The notes beneath the pieces were generated by a model that was given only the letters and a program-made list of their open reading frames with translations, made no database searches and was not told where the DNA came from. Shown piece after piece: positions 26,052-36,627 of a DNA stretch of 64,000 bases (the first letter of the stretch is position 1; each line of letters begins with the position of its first letter). Both the position numbers and the translations under genes were made by a program. The stretch is from Hydrogenovibrio sp. JE_KL2 (GTDB lineage Bacteria; Pseudomonadota; Gammaproteobacteria; Thiomicrospirales; Thiomicrospiraceae). The stretch spans positions 310,001-374,000 of the forward strand of contig NZ_WBJR01000001.1 in the NCBI RefSeq assembly GCF_009296185.1. Direction: 5' to 3'.

Positions 26052-26816
26052 GTGGAAAAAACTTCATGGCTCAATTTGCCTAGTTTATCGTTTCCTGTAA
26101 AAACATTGTTTACAGGGTACTTAATGGTCACCGGTCTAGGGTTGTTGATGGCTGGCGCGCAAATCATGTTGACGCACGGGATGGCGGATGGAAAATTCGG
26201 TTTGTCGGTGAATGATATTGTTTACAGCTATTACGGAAATCGTACCGGTTCAACACTGGAAGCTAAGCTAAACGGTTCGATGAAAGTGAATGCGCCGCCG
26301 CAGGCACGTTTTACTTTGATTCAGTGGGCACGTGACGGAGCGCCAAAGTCGCAATGGGAACCTAAAATCAAGCCGATCGTCGACCAATATTGTGCGAAGT
26401 GTCACGGTAAATTGGCTGGGATTCCTGATCTTCCGAAGTATGATGTCATTAAGATTTTCGCGAAAGTGGATCATGGTGCAACGGAAGCATCAATGGTTCG
26501 TGTCGCACATATTCATTTGTTCGGGATTTCATTTATTTTCTTCTTCGTGGGGCTGATTTTTTCCATGTCTGTTGGCTGGAATCGTTGGGTGAAGGGTACG
26601 TTGATCTTCATTCCATTTGCCTTCTTGGTGGTGGATGTGGCGTCTTGGTGGCTAACCAAGTGGAATCCTGAATTTGCATGGCTTGTAATCATTGGTGGTT
26701 TTGGCTACAGTTTGGCGTCAACCATTATGATTTTCACTTCTTTGTATCAGATGTGGATTATGCCTTGGCGAGGAAAATCCTCTGATGAAAACACTTGGCA
26801 TGTGGATGCTGCCTAG
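26052..26816 (+). CDS. Membrane-anchored cytochrome c-type protein
   Basis: This 254-aa protein has a first membrane helix at about 18-40 and a periplasmic segment with a single haem c site CAKCH (in DQYCAKCHGK, near residue 115). Three more membrane helices follow (about 153-177, 183-204 and 211-235). His residues in the second helix (VAHIHLFG) could ligate a haem b. I do not recognise a named family. Translation starts at GTG behind GAGAGGATAA. The FNR box upstream suggests expression under low oxygen, and the combination suggests an electron-transfer role in the cytoplasmic membrane. Confidence 0.75.
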   Translation: MEKTSWLNLPSLSFPVKTLFTGYLMVTGLGLLMAGAQIMLTHGMADGKFGLSVNDIVYSYYGNRTGSTLEAKLNGSMKVNAPPQARFTLIQWARDGAPKSQWEPKIKPIVDQYCAKCHGKLAGIPDLPKYDVIKIFAKVDHGATEASMVRVAHIHLFGISFIFFFVGLIFSMSVGWNRWVKGTLIFIPFAFLVVDVASWWLTKWNPEFAWLVIIGGFGYSLASTIMIFTSLYQMWIMPWRGKSSDENTWHVDAA

Positions 26817-26830
26817 TAGTTAATAAACCT

Positions 26831-26886
26831 TAAAATCTGCCAGGTTGGGTAAACGATTTACTCAGCCCCCAACCTGGTAGATTTTT
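26831..26886. terminator. Inverted pair of the dispersed repeat after the cytochrome gene
   Basis: TAAAATCTGCCAGGTTGGG (26832-26850 region) faces CCCCAACCTGGTAGATTTTT (26867-26886). The arms pair almost fully (one G-T) with a 16-base loop, and a T-run follows. It lies 14 bases after the stop, where a terminator is expected. Confidence 0.65.
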
Positions 26887-27008
26887 ATTATCTTTTTGCG
26901 CTATCAACGGCATTTTTTCATAGCTTTTTTTTAATCATTTCCAGTAAACTTTGCACATTCTGATACTGCCCAATTTCTGTCTAAAGGGCTTTTGTGTGAG
27001 GTGTTTCA

Positions 27009-27650
27009 ATGCATTTGGTCTTTGCCAAAACTTCTTGGGTGTATAAAGTCTTTCCTTATTTCAAGTGGACGGTTTATGCGTTGCTGTCGATTAACGTCTA
27101 TCTGTTTTTCACGGAGCAAACTCTGGTTGAAGGTATCGATTCTTTGGCATGGGTGGTGTTACTGCTATTGTTCGAGTGGGAAACCTCTCAAATGGGCAAG
27201 CCAGCGCAGTCTAAGTGGAAGAAGTATGGCATTCACCTAGTCAGGTTGATCGCCTATGTGTTTGTGGTGGTGTCTGCTATCGAATACAGCACTGCAAGCT
27301 ATATCGCTGAAAATGGTCGTCTGGATATGTATAACAGCTGGATATGGTTAGGCGTGGTTATTGCGTTGGAATATGATGTCTACTTCCCGGGTTATTACCG
27401 CAAGTGGGAGTGGTGGCTGAGAAATGCCTTAAAGATTGTTATGTACGCTGCTTTGATTGTAATTGCCTTGCTGTGGGGGATGGAAAGCTACGAAGGCGCA
27501 TGGCTGGATTTTTATGATGCGTTATTGTGGATACTGTGTTTCTTTGCGATTGAGTTAAATGTGTTTCGCTTTGAAGAGGAGATACCTTTTCAGGAAGAAG
27601 TGGAGGCTAACCCTGAGTTGGCAAAAGAATTTGATGAAATTGTTCATTAG
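27009..27650 (+). CDS. Hypothetical multi-pass membrane protein
   Basis: This 213-aa protein is rich in Trp, Tyr and Phe, with six likely membrane segments (about 13-36, 45-60, 75-97, 108-125, 140-160 and 168-185) and an acidic cytoplasmic tail (EEEIPFQEEVEANPE). The pattern of Glu/Asp inside helices (FEWETSQ, ALEYDVYFPGYYRKWEWW) recalls the membrane part of voltage-gated-channel-like proteins, but I cannot assign a family. The ribosome site is weak (GAGGTG). It converges on the P-II gene across a strong terminator. Confidence 0.65.
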   Translation: MHLVFAKTSWVYKVFPYFKWTVYALLSINVYLFFTEQTLVEGIDSLAWVVLLLLFEWETSQMGKPAQSKWKKYGIHLVRLIAYVFVVVSAIEYSTASYIAENGRLDMYNSWIWLGVVIALEYDVYFPGYYRKWEWWLRNALKIVMYAALIVIALLWGMESYEGAWLDFYDALLWILCFFAIELNVFRFEEEIPFQEEVEANPELAKEFDEIVH

Positions 27651-27676
27651 AAGTCATGAACAAAAAACAGACAAAC

Positions 27677-27703
27677 AAAAAAGCCCGCATAAGCGGGCTT
27701 TTT
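27677..27703. terminator. Bidirectional intrinsic terminator
   Basis: GCCCGC and GCGGGC form a GC stem around a four-base loop (27683-27698), flanked by an A-run on the left and a T-run on the right. It serves the convergent membrane-protein gene and the P-II gene. Confidence 0.9.
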
Positions 27704-27722
27704 GACAGGTGTTGATTGCGAA

Positions 27723-28984
<1,262 letters not shown>

Positions 28985-29027
28985 TCTGTCATCTTTGTTG
29001 GTAAACCCGGTTAATCATTCCAGGTAA

Positions 29028-29058
29028 TTGAGAAAATAAACCGATTTTAATGTATAAT
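29028..29058 (+). promoter_or_regulatory. Candidate argG promoter
   Basis: TATAAT at 29053-29058 is a perfect -10, and TTGAGA at 29028-29033 is a fair -35 with a long 19-base spacer. No ArgR-type box is obvious. Confidence 0.45.
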
Positions 29059-29110
29059 TCGCGCGTTTAACAGAACTATATATTTCGCAGGGATTTCAAA
29101 GGAAAACAAA

Positions 29111-30322
29111 ATGTCGCAAGTTAAAAAAGTCGTTTTAGCTTATTCAGGTGGTTTGGATACTTCAATTATCGCCAAGTGGTTGCAAGAAGAATATCAGTGT
29201 GAGGTGGTTACCTTCACCGCGGATATCGGGCAAGGTGAAGAAGTGGAGCCAGCACGTGCAAAAGCTGAAGCGATGGGAATCAAGGAAATCTACATTGAAG
29301 ATTTGCGTGAGGAATTTGCCCGTGACTTTGTTTTCCCTATGATGCGCGCCAACGCCATTTACGAGGGTGAGTACCGTTTAGGAACGTCTATCGCACGTCC
29401 GTTGATTTCAAAACGTTTGGTTGAAATCGCGAGAGAAACCGGTGCGGATGCGATTTCTCATGGGGCGACAGGTAAAGGAAATGACCAGGTACGTTTTGAG
29501 TTGAATGCCTATGCTTTGATGCCGGATGTCAAGGTCATTGCGCCATGGCGTGAGTGGGATTTGTTGTCTCGTGAAAAATTGATGGCTTATGCTGAAGAGC
29601 ACAACATTTCCATTGAGAAGAAAAAAGGCAAGAAATCACCTTATTCAATGGATGCCAACTTGCTGCACATCTCGTATGAAGGTGGCATTATCGAAAACCC
29701 TGAAAACGAACCTGAAGAAGATATGTGGTTGTGGACGGTTTCTCCTGAGAATGCGCCAGATGAACCGACTTACCTAACCATTGGGTTTGAAAAAGGCGAC
29801 ATCGTTTCAATCAATGGTGAAAAAATGTCACCTGCGATCGTGATGGAATATTTGAATAAAGTGGGCGGTGCAAACGGTATTGGCCGTGATGACATCGTTG
29901 AAAACCGTTTTGTTGGGATGAAAGCGCGTGGTTGTTATGAAACGCCTGCGGGAACCATTATGCTGAAAGCGCACCGTGCGATGGAGTCTTTGACTTTGGA
30001 TCGTAACGCGGCACACTTGAAAGACGAGTTGATGCCTAAGTATGCGGAAATGATTTATAACGGTTTCTGGTTTACACCAGAGCGTGAAATGCTTCAGGCA
30101 TTGATTGATGCATCACAAAAATTCGTTACGGGTGAAGTTCGCTTGAAACTTTATAAAGGTAACGTTGTTGTAGTGGGTCGTTCATCTGAGTATAGTTTGT
30201 TCGATGAAGCAATTGCCACTTTCGAAGAAGATGGTGGCGCTTACAACCATAAAGATGCAGAAGGTTTCATCAAGCTGAATGCACTACGTTTGAGAACGGC
30301 TGCTAAAAGACGTTTGAAATAA
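29111..30322 (+). CDS. argG: Argininosuccinate synthase
   Basis: ArgG joins citrulline and aspartate with ATP, the penultimate step of arginine synthesis. The 403-aa product belongs to the short bacterial type. It has the N-terminal PP-loop AYSGGLDTS (about 10-18), the citrulline-binding stretch [15 protein letters not shown] and the conserved [13 protein letters not shown] region. AAAGGA precedes the ATG. It is a single-gene unit with a terminator downstream. Confidence 0.97.
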   Translation: MSQVKKVVLAYSGGLDTSIIAKWLQEEYQCEVVTFTADIGQGEEVEPARAKAEAMGIKEIYIEDLREEFARDFVFPMMRANAIYEGEYRLGTSIARPLISKRLVEIARETGADAISHGATGKGNDQVRFELNAYALMPDVKVIAPWREWDLLSREKLMAYAEEHNISIEKKKGKKSPYSMDANLLHISYEGGIIENPENEPEEDMWLWTVSPENAPDEPTYLTIGFEKGDIVSINGEKMSPAIVMEYLNKVGGANGIGRDDIVENRFVGMKARGCYETPAGTIMLKAHRAMESLTLDRNAAHLKDELMPKYAEMIYNGFWFTPEREMLQALIDASQKFVTGEVRLKLYKGNVVVVGRSSEYSLFDEAIATFEEDGGAYNHKDAEGFIKLNALRLRTAAKRRLK

Positions 30323-30340
30323 TTATTTAAATTTGAAAAG

Positions 30341-30379
30341 ACCGCTTGTTTATCTCATGGGATAACAGGCGGTTTTTTT
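30341..30379 (+). terminator. Intrinsic terminator of argG
   Basis: ACCGCTTGTTTATC pairs with GATAACAGGCGGT around TCATGG with one bulge, followed by TTTTTTT. Confidence 0.85.
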
Positions 30380-30422
30380 ATATGAGGCTTTTAGTAAAGG
30401 CTCAAAAGAAAAGGTGCTGTCG

Positions 30423-30908
30423 ATGACTCGAACCCCGACTTTTAAAGACTTGATGAAACATCCTGTGTTGTTTTTAGGTTTCGGATTGGGGTCAGGTTTA
30501 TCTTCCAAAGCGCCGGGTACAGTCGGGACACTGTTTGGTGGTTTGATTTTCTTGCCACTCATGCTGTGGAGTCAAGAAATAGCTTGGGCACTGACCATTG
30601 TTGGTTTGTTGTTGGGAAGTCGAATTTGCGGTCAATCTGCTGACTGGTCTGGTGTTCATGACCACGGCGGGATTGTCTGGGATGAGTTTGTTGCCATGTG
30701 GCTGGTACTGCTTTGTTTGCCCGAACAAAACTGGCAGTATTGGTTGCTGGCGTTTGTGACGTTTCGCTTCTTCGATATCGTAAAACCCTGGCCGATAAGC
30801 TGGGCAGATAGAAAGGTGGCGGGCGGCCTCGGGATTATGTTGGATGACATAATCGCAGCTTGTTATAGCATAATCATTATTTGGGCAGTGTTTCGCTTGT
30901 TTGCCTAG
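30423..30908 (+). CDS. pgpA: Phosphatidylglycerophosphatase A
   Basis: PgpA dephosphorylates phosphatidylglycerophosphate to phosphatidylglycerol in the inner membrane. The 161-aa product has the family core GSGLSSKAPGTVGTLFG (about 24-40), the acidic HDHGGIVWDEFVAMW motif and the FRFFDIVKPWPI motif, with four hydrophobic segments. I use the ATG at 30423 with AAGG eight bases upstream; a GTG three codons earlier is possible. It stands alone, without the usual thiL neighbour. Confidence 0.92.
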   Translation: MTRTPTFKDLMKHPVLFLGFGLGSGLSSKAPGTVGTLFGGLIFLPLMLWSQEIAWALTIVGLLLGSRICGQSADWSGVHDHGGIVWDEFVAMWLVLLCLPEQNWQYWLLAFVTFRFFDIVKPWPISWADRKVAGGLGIMLDDIIAACYSIIIIWAVFRLFA

Positions 30909-30998
30909 TTTTTTATAGGCGGATAAGGGATAATTTTGCAAATAATCAAAGCATTAAAAAATTAAATAAAAAAATAAAAGTAGGTTGGAGACGTAAAA

Positions 30999-31295
30999 AT
31001 GTTTATTTCGTGTGAAGACGCCAAGCGACTCATTAAAGAAAAGAGTGCACAATTTGTCGATGTAAGAACACCGGAAGAGTTTTCTATGAGCAAGTTGCCT
31101 GGTGCGGTCAACATTCCTTTGCAGGACATTGATCAAGTTGGTGACAGCATGTTGGATAAAGATATGCCGGTTATCGTATTCTGCCGTTCTGGGCAACGTT
31201 CGCATATGGCAATGCAAATTTTGTTGTCACTTGGGTTTGACGAAGTCTATAACTTGGGGCCTTACCAAGCTTGGTATCAATGCCCTGATATGTAA
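30999..31295 (+). CDS. Single-domain rhodanese-like protein
   Basis: This 98-aa cytoplasmic protein is one rhodanese domain with the DVRTPEEF motif (about 21-28) and active-site loop CRSGQRS with catalytic Cys62, as in GlpE and PspE. It probably carries persulfide sulfur. In a sulfur-oxidising organism such a carrier may feed sulfur metabolism, but nothing nearby shows this. TTGGAGA precedes the ATG. Confidence 0.9.
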   Translation: MFISCEDAKRLIKEKSAQFVDVRTPEEFSMSKLPGAVNIPLQDIDQVGDSMLDKDMPVIVFCRSGQRSHMAMQILLSLGFDEVYNLGPYQAWYQCPDM

Positions 31296-31347
31296 GCATG
31301 GGTTCTGTAAAGCTTGTTTGCAACGAAGTGGCAAGTTAATATTGTTG

Positions 31348-31376
31348 AAAAAAGTACCTTAGGGTACTTTTTTTTT
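31348..31376 (+). terminator. Intrinsic terminator after the rhodanese gene
   Basis: AAAAAAGTACC pairs with GGTACTTTTTT around a TTAG loop. The right arm is a long T-run, so the hairpin could also work for the other strand. Confidence 0.8.
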
Positions 31377-31402
31377 AAGAGCGAAATTGTTCGGAGAAAA
31401 GT

Positions 31403-32665
31403 ATGAAAATCGCATTACATTGGCAAATCCTGATTGCATTGATTTTTGCCGCACTAATGGGGGGGTGGGCAGGAACGGATAAAGCGATTTTCGGTGTGCT
31501 GTGGCTGTCGATTTTCACTTTTATCGGTACCTTGTTCTTGAATGCATTGAAAATGATTGTGGTGCCTTTGGTGGTGTCAGCAATTATCACCGGTGTGGCA
31601 AACATCGGTTCACAAGGTGGTTTTGGGCGCTTGGGAGCGAAAACCATTGGTTATTATCTCATGACATCATCCATCGCCATTATTGTGGGGTTGACGTTGG
31701 TGAACCTGATTCATCCGGGCGTTTCTGGAAACGGCGTTCCCGTTCTTCACACCGATGCGGCGGTTATGCAGGCTGTTCAAGGCAAATCAGCAGGTGACAT
31801 TGTTGAAGTCTTTTTGCGCATGATTCCTGTAAATGTCGTTAATGCTGCGGCAACAGGGCAAATGCTCGGCCTGATCTTTTTCAGTTTGTTGTTCGGTTAT
31901 TTTATGACGCGAATTCAGTCGGACTTCAAGCAAACCCTGTCACAATTCTGGAATGGTGTGTTTGAAGTAATGATGTTGATCACCCAATGGGTCATGAAGT
32001 TCGCACCCCTTGGGGTGTTTGGCTTGGTGGCTGCGTCTATCGCGAAAACCGGATTCGATCAGTTTGAAAACCTTGCCATGTTCTTCCTAACTGTGACCTT
32101 AGCGCTGGGTGTGCATTTGTTTGTGGTGATGCCGATTCTATTGAAAACAATCGGCAAGGTACAGAACCCTTGGCTGCATTATCAAGCTATGGCGCCAGTG
32201 TTATTGACAGCGTTTTCAACCAGCTCGTCTTCATCGACCTTGCCGGTGACGATTGAGTCCGTCGAAAAACGCGCAGGGGTTTCCAACCGGATTTCGAGTT
32301 TTGTATTGCCGCTGGGGGCAACGGTCAATATGGATGGGACGGCACTTTATGAATGTGTCGCGGCTATCTTTATCGCGCAAATGTTTGGCATCAATTTGGA
32401 TTGGTCAACGCAGTTGTTGATTGTGATTGTCGCTCTGACAACCTCTATCGGTGTTGCCGGGATTCCTTCTGCAAGCTTGGTGGCAATCAGTATTATCCTT
32501 GTAGCGGTAGGGCTGCCAGCGGAGGCGATAGGGTTGCTGTTGGTGGTGGATCGTTTGTTGGATATGATGCGAACGGCCGTCAATGTTTTCAGCGATTCCG
32601 TCGGTGCGGTGATTATTGCGCGTTCCGAAGGTGAAACAAACGTTCTTACAGAAAAACATTTCTAA
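31403..32665 (+). CDS. Dicarboxylate/amino acid:cation symporter (SDF family)
   Basis: This 420-aa inner-membrane transporter of the DAACS (GltP/DctA) family has about eight membrane helices. The serine-rich hairpin STSSSSTLPVT lies near residue 273, and the NMDGTALYE motif in the helix near 310 binds cation and substrate. The C-terminal VDRLLDMMRTAVNVFSD segment carries the conserved Asp and Arg. The length is typical. Glutamate, aspartate or C4-dicarboxylates are likely substrates, and the motif set does not separate them. GGAGAAA precedes the ATG. Confidence 0.9.
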   Translation: MKIALHWQILIALIFAALMGGWAGTDKAIFGVLWLSIFTFIGTLFLNALKMIVVPLVVSAIITGVANIGSQGGFGRLGAKTIGYYLMTSSIAIIVGLTLVNLIHPGVSGNGVPVLHTDAAVMQAVQGKSAGDIVEVFLRMIPVNVVNAAATGQMLGLIFFSLLFGYFMTRIQSDFKQTLSQFWNGVFEVMMLITQWVMKFAPLGVFGLVAASIAKTGFDQFENLAMFFLTVTLALGVHLFVVMPILLKTIGKVQNPWLHYQAMAPVLLTAFSTSSSSSTLPVTIESVEKRAGVSNRISSFVLPLGATVNMDGTALYECVAAIFIAQMFGINLDWSTQLLIVIVALTTSIGVAGIPSASLVAISIILVAVGLPAEAIGLLLVVDRLLDMMRTAVNVFSDSVGAVIIARSEGETNVLTEKHF

Positions 32666-32691
32666 GGATGACCTGTTGGTCAAAATAGCTT

Positions 32692-32712
32692 AAAAATCTG
32701 CCAGGTTGGGGG
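32692..32712 (+). repeat. Dispersed repeat, single copy
   Basis: AAAAATCTGCCAGGTTGGGGG lies 27 bases after the symporter stop and reads in the same direction. No inverted partner is present. Confidence 0.85.
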
Positions 32713-32883
32713 TGATGTAACGCTTGGCGCTGGCTATTTTTAATGCAATTTTCCTATAAAAACTTTAAAATGGCCTGCTAGATTTAAACATTACAAAACG
32801 GCTTTCAATTGGTTATGGTAAGTAATCGTATCAAGGAAGTCGTCAGCTATTTTTAATTGGCTATTATTGGATTAAGGCACCGA

Positions 32884-34071
32884 ATGAACTTACACGAATA
32901 CCAAGCAAAATCTTTGTTTTCCGATTACCGAATCCCCATTCCTCAAGGCGTTATGATTTCGAGCATGGCTCAGCTTGATGCAGCACTGACTAAAGTTGAC
33001 GGAGATCAGTGGGTTGTGAAAGCGCAGATCCATGCCGGTGCGCGTGGTAAAGCAGGTGGTGTGAAGCTGGTAGCCTCTAGAGAAGAAGCACATCAAGTTG
33101 CTGAGCAGTTATTAGGCGGTTCGCTTGCAACGATTCAAACAGCAGGTAAAGCGCTTCCTATTCATTCATTGCTGATTGAGCAAACGCTTAATATCCAAAC
33201 AGAACTGTATTTGAGTTTATTGGTGGATCGTGTCACCAAAACCCATACATTCATTATTTCTGAAGCAGGCGGGATGGATATTGAAGCCGTTGCTGAGGCA
33301 GCGCCAGAAAAGATTTTGACGGTTCATGTTGACCCAACCGTTGGCTTGATGCCTTATCAGTGTCGAGAAGTCGGTTTTGCGTTAGGGCTCCAAGGTACGG
33401 CTTTCAAGCAATTGATGGCCGTGATGCAAGGGTTGTATCGTTTGGCGTTGGACAAAGACATTGCGCTACTTGAAATTAACCCTCTAGTGGTGACTGCAGA
33501 AAACAACCTGATTGCATTGGATGCGAAAATCAATATTGACTCAAATGCGTTGTATCGTCAGCCCGCATTGGTTGCGATGCGCGATGCAACTCAAGAAGAC
33601 GAACGCGAAGCCAAAGCCGCCGATCATCAGTTGAACTATATTGCTTTGGACGGCGATATCGGTTGTATGGTAAACGGTGCCGGCTTGGCGATGGCAACCA
33701 TGGATTTGATTAAGCTGAATGGCGGAGAGCCAGCGAACTTCTTGGATGTTGGCGGCGGAGCGACGCCAGAGCGCGTGTCAGAAGCTTTTAAATTGATTTT
33801 GTCTTCTCCAGACGTGAAGTCTATCTTGGTGAATATTTTTGGCGGTATCGTCCGTTGTGACTTGATTGCGGAGGGTATCATTCAAGCGGTGCAGGAAGTT
33901 GGCTTAACCATTCCTGTGGTCGTACGCTTGGAAGGAACGAATGTGGAATTAGGAAAAGAAAAACTGGCGAAAAGCGGTTTAAGCATTATTACAGCAGACG
34001 GTTTGGCGGATGCGGCGCAAAAAGTGGTTGCCGTAGCGAATGAGAGAACAATCAACGGAGGCGCTATCTAA
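32884..34071 (+). CDS. sucC: Succinyl-CoA ligase, beta subunit
   Basis: SucC with SucD interconverts succinyl-CoA and succinate with nucleotide phosphorylation in the citric acid cycle. The 395-aa product begins [12 protein letters not shown], the family start, with AAGG seven bases upstream. An ATP-grasp domain fills the N-terminal half ([19 protein letters not shown]). The C-terminal CoA-ligase domain has [11 protein letters not shown] and [13 protein letters not shown]. Its TAA overlaps the sucD ATG by one base. The family also includes malate-CoA ligase, but the lengths fit sucCD. Confidence 0.93.
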   Translation: MNLHEYQAKSLFSDYRIPIPQGVMISSMAQLDAALTKVDGDQWVVKAQIHAGARGKAGGVKLVASREEAHQVAEQLLGGSLATIQTAGKALPIHSLLIEQTLNIQTELYLSLLVDRVTKTHTFIISEAGGMDIEAVAEAAPEKILTVHVDPTVGLMPYQCREVGFALGLQGTAFKQLMAVMQGLYRLALDKDIALLEINPLVVTAENNLIALDAKINIDSNALYRQPALVAMRDATQEDEREAKAADHQLNYIALDGDIGCMVNGAGLAMATMDLIKLNGGEPANFLDVGGGATPERVSEAFKLILSSPDVKSILVNIFGGIVRCDLIAEGIIQAVQEVGLTIPVVVRLEGTNVELGKEKLAKSGLSIITADGLADAAQKVVAVANERTINGGAI

Positions 34072-34952
34072 TGAGTATTTTGATTGATAGCAACACGAAA
34101 GTCATCTGCCAAGGCTTCACAGGAAAACAAGGATCTTTCCATTCCGAACAGGCGATTGCCTATGGAACCAAAATGGTTGGCGGTGTGACACCAGGCAAAG
34201 GTGGAACGACACACTTGGATTTGCCGGTTTTCAACACGGTCAAAGAAGCGGTTGCACAAACAGGCGCTGAGGCGTCGATGATTTATGTGCCGCCAGCGTT
34301 TGCTGCGGACTCGATTATTGAAGCCATTGATGCAGGCATCAAGGTGATTACCTGTATTACTGAAGGGATTCCGGTGAATGATATGCTGAAGGTTCGCGCG
34401 GTATTGGATAAGTCTGACGCTTACCTGATTGGACCAAACTGCCCTGGCTTGATTACGCCTGGCGATGGTAAAGAAGGGTGTAAGATCGGTATTATGCCTG
34501 GGCATATTCACCTTCCAGGTAAGATTGGTATTGTTTCCCGTTCAGGTACTTTGACCTATGAAGCGGTTCATCAAACCACGCAAAACGGTTTGGGTCAGTC
34601 AACTTGTGTGGGGATTGGCGGAGATCCGATTCAAGGCATGAACTTTATCGACTGTCTGCATTTGTTTGAACAAGACCCTCAAACCGAAGGTATTATCTTA
34701 GTCGGCGAAATTGGTGGTCAAGCAGAAGAAGATGCGGCACAATTCATTCAAGAACATGTCACCAAGCCGGTTGTTGCCTATATTGCCGGTGTCACGGCGC
34801 CCGCGGGTAAACGTATGGGGCATGCAGGTGCTATTGTCAGTGGTGGCAAAGGTACCGCGGAGGCTAAGTTTGCGGCGTTGGAAGCAGCGGGTGTGACCGT
34901 GGTACGATCCCCTGCGGACTTGGGAACGGCAATTGAACAACGATTGGCTTAA
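34071..34952 (+). CDS. sucD: Succinyl-CoA ligase, alpha subunit
   Basis: The 293-aa alpha subunit binds CoA through an N-terminal Rossmann domain ([16 protein letters not shown]). It carries the phosphorylated His251 in [16 protein letters not shown] and has the GPNCPG loop at 121-126. It overlaps sucC by one base and is surely co-translated. The sucAB genes that usually precede sucCD are absent here, as in organisms that run an incomplete or branched citric acid cycle; the window is too small to decide that. Confidence 0.94.
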   Translation: MSILIDSNTKVICQGFTGKQGSFHSEQAIAYGTKMVGGVTPGKGGTTHLDLPVFNTVKEAVAQTGAEASMIYVPPAFAADSIIEAIDAGIKVITCITEGIPVNDMLKVRAVLDKSDAYLIGPNCPGLITPGDGKEGCKIGIMPGHIHLPGKIGIVSRSGTLTYEAVHQTTQNGLGQSTCVGIGGDPIQGMNFIDCLHLFEQDPQTEGIILVGEIGGQAEEDAAQFIQEHVTKPVVAYIAGVTAPAGKRMGHAGAIVSGGKGTAEAKFAALEAAGVTVVRSPADLGTAIEQRLA

Positions 34953-34986
34953 TTGAATTAAGTGTCGGTATTTATGAGGCAAAGCG

Positions 34987-36618
34987 ATGTCTGAACAAAT
35001 CAAGATTGTCATGGCACAAATTAACCCGGTAGTCGGGGATATTGATGGCAACGTGCACATGATTATCGATGCTGCTCAGCAAGCAAAGCAACAACATGAA
35101 GCTGATATTGTCGTGTTCCCAGAGTTGACCATTACGGGGTATCCACCAGAAGACTTGTTGTTTAGGCAAGCGCTTTACAGTCAGGTTGATGCGGCGCTGT
35201 CTACAATCTGTGAGGCGGTGAAAGAGGTTGTCGTGGTAATCGGATACCCGATGATGGATGATTTGGGTGAACGCTTCAACATGGCTGCGTGGATTGAGAA
35301 CGGGCAAATCCAAGCCAGCTATATCAAACAAAGCCTTCCTAACTATAGCGTATTTGACGAAAAACGTTACTTCGAATCCGGCGACCAATCTTGTGTCGTG
35401 ACTTACAAAGGGGTGTCCTTTGGTTTATTGATTTGTGAAGACATTTGGAAAATTTCACCCGCTAGCCAAGCAGTGGCTTCTGGCGCGGAAGCATTGTTGA
35501 TTTTGAATGCTTCACCATTCTTTTCTGAAAAGCACCAAGACCGAATCGATGTTGTGAAACGTCGCATTTCCGAAGTATCTGTACCCGTGATTTATGTTAA
35601 CCAAATCGGCGGGCAAGACGAGCTGGTATTTGACGGTGGCTCTTTTGCAACCTGTGCAGAAGGGGAAGTGCAAGTTCAAGCCCCCGAGTTTAAAGAAGCG
35701 TTGACCCCCGTTACCTTGTTGAAACAAGGTAACTCTGTTGCGATTATGCCAGGTGAGCAAGCGGAGCTTTATGAAGATGAAGCGCGTGTTTATCAGGCAT
35801 TGGTGATGGGAGTGCGTGATTACATTCAAAAAAATGGATTTAATGGTGCGCTTCTTGGATTATCAGGTGGTATTGACTCCGCATTGACGCTTACGATTGC
35901 AGTCGATGCATTGGGCGCAGATAAAGTTGAGGCTGTGATGATGCCTTTCCGTTACACTGCCGATATCAGTATTGAAGATGCAAAATGGGAAGCAGATGCG
36001 CTCGGTGTGCACTATCATTCAATCCCAATCGAAGACATGTACAACGCGTTTGAGTCGGCATTGGCGCCTCGCTTTGAAGGGTATGATGCGGATTTGACCG
36101 AAGAGAATCTTCAAGCGCGAATTCGTGGAACCGTGTTGATGTCGATTTCTAATAAAGTCGGTAAGTTGGTGCTGGCAACCAGCAACAAGTCTGAAGTAGC
36201 GGTGGGCTACTCTACTCTGTATGGCGATATGGTTGGCGGCTTCTCACCACTGAAAGATGTTCCAAAGACTCTGGTTTATCGTTTAGCGAAATATCGAAAC
36301 ACTTTATCTCAAGTGATCCCGGAAAGGGTCATTACTCGTCCACCTTCCGCAGAGCTTCGCCCAGACCAAAAAGATCAAGACTCGCTTCCAGACTATGATA
36401 TTCTTGATTCAATCATTGAGAACTATGTAAAATACGATAAATCACCTACAAAAATTGTAGAAGAGTTTGGCTTTGATGCCAAACAAGTGGAGTCAGTCGT
36501 TAGAATGATTAATCGTAGCGAATATAAAAGGCGGCAAGCGGCGCCTGGCGTGAAGATTACCAAAAGAGCTTTTGGCAGAGACAGGCGTTATCCCATCACA
36601 AATCAATACCGGGAGTAA
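34987..36618 (+). CDS. nadE: Glutamine-dependent NAD+ synthetase
   Basis: NadE amidates nicotinic acid adenine dinucleotide to NAD+. The 543-aa protein is the two-domain form. The N-terminal nitrilase-like glutaminase (about 1-260) has catalytic Glu46, Lys114 and Cys150. The C-terminal synthetase has PP-loop SGGIDS (293-298) and the ATSNKSEVAVGY motif. It therefore uses glutamine rather than free ammonia. AGGCAAAG precedes the ATG, 34 bases after sucD. nadA and nadC are also in the window, giving three of the late NAD steps. Confidence 0.96.
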   Translation: MSEQIKIVMAQINPVVGDIDGNVHMIIDAAQQAKQQHEADIVVFPELTITGYPPEDLLFRQALYSQVDAALSTICEAVKEVVVVIGYPMMDDLGERFNMAAWIENGQIQASYIKQSLPNYSVFDEKRYFESGDQSCVVTYKGVSFGLLICEDIWKISPASQAVASGAEALLILNASPFFSEKHQDRIDVVKRRISEVSVPVIYVNQIGGQDELVFDGGSFATCAEGEVQVQAPEFKEALTPVTLLKQGNSVAIMPGEQAELYEDEARVYQALVMGVRDYIQKNGFNGALLGLSGGIDSALTLTIAVDALGADKVEAVMMPFRYTADISIEDAKWEADALGVHYHSIPIEDMYNAFESALAPRFEGYDADLTEENLQARIRGTVLMSISNKVGKLVLATSNKSEVAVGYSTLYGDMVGGFSPLKDVPKTLVYRLAKYRNTLSQVIPERVITRPPSAELRPDQKDQDSLPDYDILDSIIENYVKYDKSPTKIVEEFGFDAKQVESVVRMINRSEYKRRQAAPGVKITKRAFGRDRRYPITNQYRE

Positions 36619-36627
36619 GATTTTGTT

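Noticed and set aside
30498-30941. A long minus-strand frame across pgpA
   Set aside because: The plus-strand frame has all the PgpA motifs; the antisense frame has none and only arises from codon bias.
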